Assembly: GCA_016839665.1 (NCBI GenBank)
Contig: JAEOTU010000209.1
Span: 1 to 29,011 of the forward strand
Reading direction: 5' to 3'
Length of the DNA stretch: 29,011 bases
Origin: Candidatus Hodarchaeota archaeon
GTDB lineage: Archaea; Asgardarchaeota; Heimdallarchaeia; Hodarchaeales; Hodarchaeaceae
The notes under the pieces are model-generated. The model had not been told where the DNA came from. It searched no databases and worked only from the letters and a program-made list of their open reading frames with translations. Shown here one piece after another: positions 24,988-29,011 of the stretch. The stretch's first letter is position 1. Every line of letters starts with the position of its first letter. A program made the translations under genes and the position numbers.

Positions 24988-25530
24988 ATGAGACCACCCA
25001 AAGGAGATTTAGTTTTAAAAATTTGCAGCGCGGGGTCATATCAGGTGGGTAAAACCTCTCTTATCCGACGGTACGCCGAAAACAAGTTTTCTATGGATTA
25101 TATGCCAACAATTGGGGTTGACATTACTACAAAGCGGGTAGAGGTAGATGATAATCAGATTAAATTACTTTTAGTAGATACTGCTGGTCAGGAGTTCTTT
25201 GGCAAAATTCGGCAAAGCTATTTTGTTGGAGCTCTGGGGTGTCTGTTTGTTTACGATGTGACACGATCCGAAACATTCACTGACCTTAATCGTTGGATCT
25301 CCGACTTTAGAAGTGTGGCAGGAGAGGAGGCATTTATTACAATTATCGGGAATAAAAAGGACTTAGAAGAGTCTCGTATTGTTACTTATCAGGAGGGAAA
25401 GGATTTTGCTGATCAATATGGAGCTCCCTTCTATGAATGCTCTGCTAAGCTCGGGGGTGGTGTAATTCCTGAAATCTACCAAGAAATTGCTGGGAAATAC
25501 CTAGCACTTATTAAAGAAAAAGAAACGTAA
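24988..25530 (+). CDS. Canonical Rab-like small GTPase
   Basis: A 180-residue GTPase very close to eukaryotic Rab/Ras in motif order: G1 GSYQVGKT (16-23), switch I Thr41 (MPTIGVD), G3 DTAGQ followed by Glu-Phe (64-70), the LFVYDVTRSETF strand-loop, G4 NKKD (122-125) and G5 CSAK (151-154). The catalytic Gln68 is present. The C-terminus (LIKEKET) has no Cys, so no lipid anchor of the Rab kind. ATG follows AGGGG at 24977-24981 with good spacing. It lies alone between the second scpB and the por operon, with some 180-220 bases free on each side. Partner and process are unknown. Confidence 0.95.
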   Translation: MRPPKGDLVLKICSAGSYQVGKTSLIRRYAENKFSMDYMPTIGVDITTKRVEVDDNQIKLLLVDTAGQEFFGKIRQSYFVGALGCLFVYDVTRSETFTDLNRWISDFRSVAGEEAFITIIGNKKDLEESRIVTYQEGKDFADQYGAPFYECSAKLGGGVIPEIYQEIAGKYLALIKEKET

Positions 25531-25720
25531 GGTTTGTATTTTTCTTTTGATTGCTTAATTTTTCTAACGTTGTATTTTCAAACACAATTGATTTCGTTTC
25601 TAATAATTTCCTTGTTTACCATTGTTAAGCAAGATCACTAAAAACAATCATAAAGAAGGCAAACTCGCCTAGTATATCCATTTGGTTTCATAGATAAGAA
25701 AACTAGGAGTGGTAATTATT

Positions 25721-26293
25721 TTGACAGCAGATATTATTGATATACGATTACATGGTAGAGGAGGCCAAGGCGTGATGACCAGTAGTTATATGATCGCAGA
25801 AGCTGCTCTGCTAGAGGATAAGTATGTGCATGCCTTTCCCTCATTTGGACCTGAAAGGTCAGGAGCCCCCATTGCAGCTTTCGCACGAATCTCTGACGAA
25901 CGTTTCTATGTTAAGACAGAGATCTATGAACCTGACATTGTAATTATTCAGGATCCTACACTATTGGGGCAAGTAGATGTTACTGCTGGCCTTAAGGAAG
26001 GGGGACTCGTAATAATCAACACTGATGATCCAAATTCCGAAAGGGTCAGCAATTTGAAGAATTCTCGACCCGACGCTCGTTTTGCGGCAATAAACGCTAC
26101 TAAAATCGCAGCAGAGGAAATAGGAATAAAACAAACAAATACGGCCATTCTAGGTGCTCTGATCAAGCTAACTAACGAAGAAATAATAAAACTTGACTCG
26201 ATTAAAAAAGCTATCATGGCCCGTTTTAGAGATGAACCCGCAAGGAAAAATGTAAATGCTGTTGAGCGTTCCTTTAACGAGGTGAATAACTAA
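25721..26293 (+). CDS. porG: Pyruvate:ferredoxin oxidoreductase, gamma subunit
   Basis: A 190-residue gamma subunit (POR/KOR catalytic domain III family). DIRLHGRGGQGVMTSSYMIA at the N-terminus and the HAFPSFGPERSGAPIAAFAR segment near 40-60 are its signatures; DIVIIQDPTLL and AAEEIGIKQTNTAILGAL follow. It is the first gene of porGDAB; the complex oxidatively decarboxylates pyruvate with CoA to acetyl-CoA, CO2 and reduced ferredoxin in the cytoplasm. TTG 25721 is chosen over GTG 25709 because AGGAGTGGT at 25705-25713 is an ideal ribosome binding site for it and would overlap the GTG. The stop overlaps the porD ATG by one base. Confidence 0.93.
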   Translation: MTADIIDIRLHGRGGQGVMTSSYMIAEAALLEDKYVHAFPSFGPERSGAPIAAFARISDERFYVKTEIYEPDIVIIQDPTLLGQVDVTAGLKEGGLVIINTDDPNSERVSNLKNSRPDARFAAINATKIAAEEIGIKQTNTAILGALIKLTNEEIIKLDSIKKAIMARFRDEPARKNVNAVERSFNEVNN

Positions 26294-26640
26294 TGCCTGA
26301 TCTACCAACAGATGTTTCAGATGAAGAATTCAAACAATGGGTAAAAGAAAAATGGGGGTATAAAAAACTCCCAATGGCTGGTAGTGCACCAGCAGGGAGC
26401 GCTAAATTCTTTCGTACTGGAGACTGGGCTGCTCAACGTCCTGTTCTCATAGTTGAAAATTGCATTTCCTGCTTAGAATGCTACTTCTTCTGTCCAGATA
26501 ATGCTATTACGATGGTAGCTGGTGAGGACGGGAAAAAACATCCAAAATTCGATTATTTTTATTGTAAAGGATGTGGTGTCTGTGCAAACGATTGTCCAGG
26601 CAGAAAAGGAAACAAAGCAATAGTGATGGAGGATATCTAA
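26293..26640 (+). CDS. porD: Pyruvate:ferredoxin oxidoreductase, delta (ferredoxin-like) subunit
   Basis: A 115-residue 2[4Fe-4S] subunit that takes electrons from the catalytic core to external ferredoxin. Two CxxCxxCxxxCP motifs are visible: CISCLECYFFCP at about 57-68 and CKGCGVCANDCP at about 90-101, all eight Cys intact. An N-terminal extension of about 50 residues (EEFKQWVKEKWGYKKLPMAG) is as in other archaeal PorD. It overlaps porG by one base (TAATG), with GAGGTGA at 26279-26285 as ribosome binding site, and is directly followed by porA, so the subunits are translationally coupled. Confidence 0.95.
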   Translation: MPDLPTDVSDEEFKQWVKEKWGYKKLPMAGSAPAGSAKFFRTGDWAAQRPVLIVENCISCLECYFFCPDNAITMVAGEDGKKHPKFDYFYCKGCGVCANDCPGRKGNKAIVMEDI

Positions 26641-27816
26641 ATGACAAGAATTGCCGTTACTGGTGATGATGCAGTAGCACTTGCAGCTAAAGCTGTTAAT
26701 CCTGATGTTGTAGCTGCTTATCCTATTACACCTCAGACAATCATAGTTGAAAGATTCGCAGATTTTGTAGCAGATGGCGAGGTTGATACCGAATTTGTGA
26801 CAGTGGAATCAGAACATAGTGCAATGTCAGCTTGTGTTGGTGCTAGTTCAGCAGGTGCTCGTGTCTTTACCAGCACTGCAAGTGCTGGACTTATGCTTAT
26901 GTATGAAATAGTCTTTATCGCAGCGTCTTCTCGCACACCCATTGTCATGGCGCTTGCCAATAGAGCATTAAGCGGCCCAATTAATATCCACGGTGAGATG
27001 ACAGATCAATTGCTCTTACGAGACTCTGGTTGGGTAAGTATGTTCTGCGAGGACAATCAAGAAGCTCATGATCAAACTATTATGGCATTCAAGATCGGAG
27101 AACATCCTGATGTTTTATTACCCGTAGCAGTTGGTCTTGATGGATTTATCTTGTCTCACGCTATTGAAGGAATTGAACCAGTCTCTCGTGATGGAGCAAT
27201 GGAGTTCCTAAAAGGTGAGAGAAAGGCTGATCTAAAGCTTGATACAACCAAACCATTGAGTATTGGTTTATTGCATTTGCAAGACTATTATATGGAAGCA
27301 CGTGCTCAGATCAAGGAAGCTCAAGTTAAAGCAAAGAAAATCATTCTAGAAGTCTTTGATGAATGGGAAAAAGTGACAGGCCGAAAATATAACCCTATTG
27401 AGTCATATATGATGGAAGATGCTGAATATGCTATTATCACGATGGGTTCTTCCGCAGGTAACGCTAGAACAACGGTTGATGAACTCCGTGCAAAGGGAGA
27501 AAAAGTAGGCCTTATCAAAATTCGTGTTTATCGGCCATTTTGGGGTGAAGAAATTGTGAATCTTTGTAAAAACCTGAAAGGATTGATATCAGTTGAACGA
27601 GCGCATTCTTTCGGAGGTCCAGGAGCCATTCTGAGTCAAGACATTAAATCCTGTCTTTATGGCACTGGTGTTTCCCCATTACTTGCAGAATATACAATTG
27701 GTTTAGGTGGTCGTGATACACTTATTGGAGATTACCATAAAATGTACAATCGAGCTAAAGAGGCGTTTAGCAAAGGTAAAAACCTGCCAATCTATTGGAT
27801 GGGAGTACGAGAGTGA
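26641..27816 (+). CDS. porA: Pyruvate:ferredoxin oxidoreductase, alpha subunit
   Basis: A 391-residue alpha subunit (POR domains I and II). AAYPITPQT near residue 28 and VESEHSAMSACVGASSAGAR near 59 belong to the pyrimidine-binding domain; STASAGLMLMYEIVF, then NIHGEMTDQLLLRDSGW near 116-132 are conserved POR segments. The C-terminal transketolase-like part includes ITMGSSAGNARTTVDELR, then GLIKIRVYRPFW. It pairs with PorB to form the thiamine-diphosphate site. The ATG comes directly after the porD stop and GGAGG lies inside the end of porD. PorB starts 14 bases after its stop. Sequence alone fits POR better than KOR or VOR, but substrate is inferred. Confidence 0.94.
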   Translation: MTRIAVTGDDAVALAAKAVNPDVVAAYPITPQTIIVERFADFVADGEVDTEFVTVESEHSAMSACVGASSAGARVFTSTASAGLMLMYEIVFIAASSRTPIVMALANRALSGPINIHGEMTDQLLLRDSGWVSMFCEDNQEAHDQTIMAFKIGEHPDVLLPVAVGLDGFILSHAIEGIEPVSRDGAMEFLKGERKADLKLDTTKPLSIGLLHLQDYYMEARAQIKEAQVKAKKIILEVFDEWEKVTGRKYNPIESYMMEDAEYAIITMGSSAGNARTTVDELRAKGEKVGLIKIRVYRPFWGEEIVNLCKNLKGLISVERAHSFGGPGAILSQDIKSCLYGTGVSPLLAEYTIGLGGRDTLIGDYHKMYNRAKEAFSKGKNLPIYWMGVRE

Positions 27817-27822
27817 AGGAGG
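27816..27822 (+). promoter_or_regulatory. Ribosome binding site fixing the porB start
   Basis: AAGGAGG begins on the last base of the porA stop and ends seven bases before ATG 27830. It rules out the in-frame start at 27707, which would overlap porA by 110 bases. Confidence 0.85.
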
Positions 27823-27829
27823 TATTATC

Positions 27830-28795
27830 ATGACAATTGAAATTCCAAAATATAAATTAAAAGATTTAGTAGATAAACCTACTTACTTCACTGGTGGTCA
27901 TCGGCTCTGTGCCGGTTGTGCAGCTGGTTCGATGGCTCGCCAAGTGACAATGGCTTTCAATAAGCCAACAATGATTTTCAACTCTACAGGATGCCTGGAG
28001 GTTGCATCAACTATTTATCCATTCTCTGCTTGGGAAGTTCCCTGGTTACATGTTGCTTTTGAAAACTCAGCAGCAGTTGCAAGTGGGGTCGAAGCAGCAA
28101 TTAAAGCTATGACAAAGAAAGGTACATATAAAGAAGGGAAAACGGACATCGTTGTATTTGGTGGAGACGGTGGTACATATGATATTGGTATTCAAGCAAT
28201 ATCTGGAGCCTTTGAGAGAGGTCACGACCTTCTCTACATCTTATATGATAATGGTGCGTACATGAATACTGGAATCCAACGCTCTGGTGGTACACCATTC
28301 GCTGCTTCTACAACTACTTCGCCTGCTGGTTCAGTAATACCTGGAAAAACTCAATTTCGAAAACCCATTACTGATATCATGGTTGCCCACCGAATTCCTT
28401 TTGTTGCAACAGCTGCCCCAGCTTACCCAGCAGACTTAATTGCTAAAGTGCGAGCAGGACTTGATGTAGATGGGCCCGCTTTCATGCATGTAGAAGCATC
28501 CTGCAACCGAGGACAACGATTTGCTCCAGAAAAATCGATTGAATATGTTAAAATGGCAGTAGAAACCTGTTTGCATCCCTTATTCACGGTTATTGAAGGA
28601 GAATACAAACTTAGCCGCCCTAGCGAACGTATTGCCAAAGATCCTTCAAGAAAAGTTCCCTTGGCAGAATTTCTCAAGAAAGAAGGCCGTTGGCGCCACC
28701 TGTTCAGACCAACAGTACAAACAGACCTTATTGAAAAATTTCAAGCGGAAGTTGATAAACGCTGGGATGAAATACTGACAAAAGCTGGATTCTAG
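27830..28795 (+). CDS. porB: Pyruvate:ferredoxin oxidoreductase, beta subunit
   Basis: A 321-residue beta subunit that binds thiamine diphosphate and one [4Fe-4S] cluster. Cluster ligands are likely Cys27 and Cys30 (HRLCAGCAAG), the Cys in NSTGCLEV near 60, and the Cys of ASCNRGQRF near 225. The cofactor motif is FGGDGGTYDIGIQAISGAFE at about 107-126 followed by YILYDNGAYMNTG, giving GDGG and the downstream Asn that bind Mg-diphosphate. It is the last gene of the operon; a run of T tracts begins right after the TAG. With porG, porD and porA it completes the four-subunit archaeal enzyme. Confidence 0.95.
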   Translation: MTIEIPKYKLKDLVDKPTYFTGGHRLCAGCAAGSMARQVTMAFNKPTMIFNSTGCLEVASTIYPFSAWEVPWLHVAFENSAAVASGVEAAIKAMTKKGTYKEGKTDIVVFGGDGGTYDIGIQAISGAFERGHDLLYILYDNGAYMNTGIQRSGGTPFAASTTTSPAGSVIPGKTQFRKPITDIMVAHRIPFVATAAPAYPADLIAKVRAGLDVDGPAFMHVEASCNRGQRFAPEKSIEYVKMAVETCLHPLFTVIEGEYKLSRPSERIAKDPSRKVPLAEFLKKEGRWRHLFRPTVQTDLIEKFQAEVDKRWDEILTKAGF

Positions 28796-28796
28796 T

Positions 28797-28826
28797 TTTT
28801 TTCCCTCCCTTTTTTTAGCTTTTTTA
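28797..28826 (+). terminator. T-tract terminator of the por operon
   Basis: Three runs of T (seven at 28797, seven at 28810, six at 28820) separated by C-rich or AGC breaks follow the porB stop, the form of archaeal intrinsic terminators. Confidence 0.6.
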
Positions 28827-29011
28827 TGCATTAATTGATATTATTGTCGATAATTATTTTTTAATTCTAGAAAGATTAAGTGAGCGAATTGAATTTTTGG
28901 AAGAAGAGGTGGTTACAGCTCCTGGAACTGAGACTTTGCATGTAATACATTCTCTAAAAACTAATATAATCTTCATTCGTAAAGCTGTGTGGCCATTAAG
29001 GGAATTAATTA
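28819..29011 (+). pseudogene. corA: CorA-type Mg2+ transporter fragment, N-terminally truncated, cut by window end
   Basis: From just after a TAG at 28816-28818 one frame reads LFYALIDIIVDNYFLILERL, SERIEFLEEEVV, TLHVIHSLKTNIIFIRKAVW, PLRELI to the edge. This is the long stalk helix region of CorA (typical: YALLD-IVD-YF, LEEEV, LR--VWPLRE). The first 150 or so residues of CorA are absent, and porB and its terminator occupy their place. No ATG is available and in-frame GTG/TTG codons would give only the stalk. It therefore looks like the 3' part of a corA gene brought here by rearrangement; the GMN pore motif would lie beyond the window. Confidence 0.72.

Noticed and set aside
27707..27829. 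Longer porB start overlapping porA
   Set aside because: The strong AAGGAGG site at 27816-27822 and the family N-terminus both point to ATG 27830.
1..29011. tRNA, rRNA, CRISPR array, transposase or replication origin
   Set aside because: No TPsiC-like boxes in a fold, no regularly spaced repeats outside coding regions, no transposase motifs and no Orc1/Cdc6 gene were found.

Overview
The window looks like a piece of an archaeal chromosome, most likely from an Asgard archaeon (Promethearchaeota), perhaps of the Heimdallarchaeia side; the class is a guess. The reasons: four intact Ras/Rab-type small GTPases plus the remains of a fifth within 29 kb, an archaeal Smc-ScpA-ScpB set, a TrmB-type HTH fused to a very long coiled coil, a porGDAB pyruvate:ferredoxin oxidoreductase operon, archaeal TATA-like boxes, Shine-Dalgarno sites mixed with TTG and GTG starts, and AT-rich DNA. 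No rRNA, tRNA, CRISPR array or intact transposase was seen.

Layout. 1-4.5 kb: a Nudix hydrolase cut by the left edge, an HTH/zinc-ribbon regulator, an orphan membrane-anchored protein, a GPH/SLC45-like transporter and a first small GTPase. 4.6-8.5 kb: a DPM1-like glycosyltransferase facing away from a cluster made of an orphan 144-residue protein, a repeat-bearing coiled-coil protein and two small GTPases that both carry Glu in place of the catalytic Gln. 8.5-11.3 kb (minus strand): SRPBCC/AHSA1, VOC, HxlR regulator and MFS transporter, with a perfect inverted repeat before the VOC gene that is a good candidate HxlR operator.

11.8-24.8 kb is the chromosome-organisation region: smc, then about 2 kb of gene-poor sequence holding decayed gene pieces and three copies of a 17-bp motif, then a flavodoxin, an orphan membrane protein, scpA, a convergent 800-residue TrmB-like coiled-coil protein, and two different scpB-like genes in tandem. 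Two unlike ScpB (kite) proteins next to each other suggest a heterodimeric kite subunit, as in the Nse1/Nse3 pair of eukaryotic Smc5/6, rather than the usual ScpB homodimer. This is the most interesting signal in the window.

25-29 kb: a canonical Rab-like GTPase, the porGDAB operon with tight spacing and good ribosome binding sites, and, straight after its terminator, an N-terminally truncated corA fragment that runs off the right edge.
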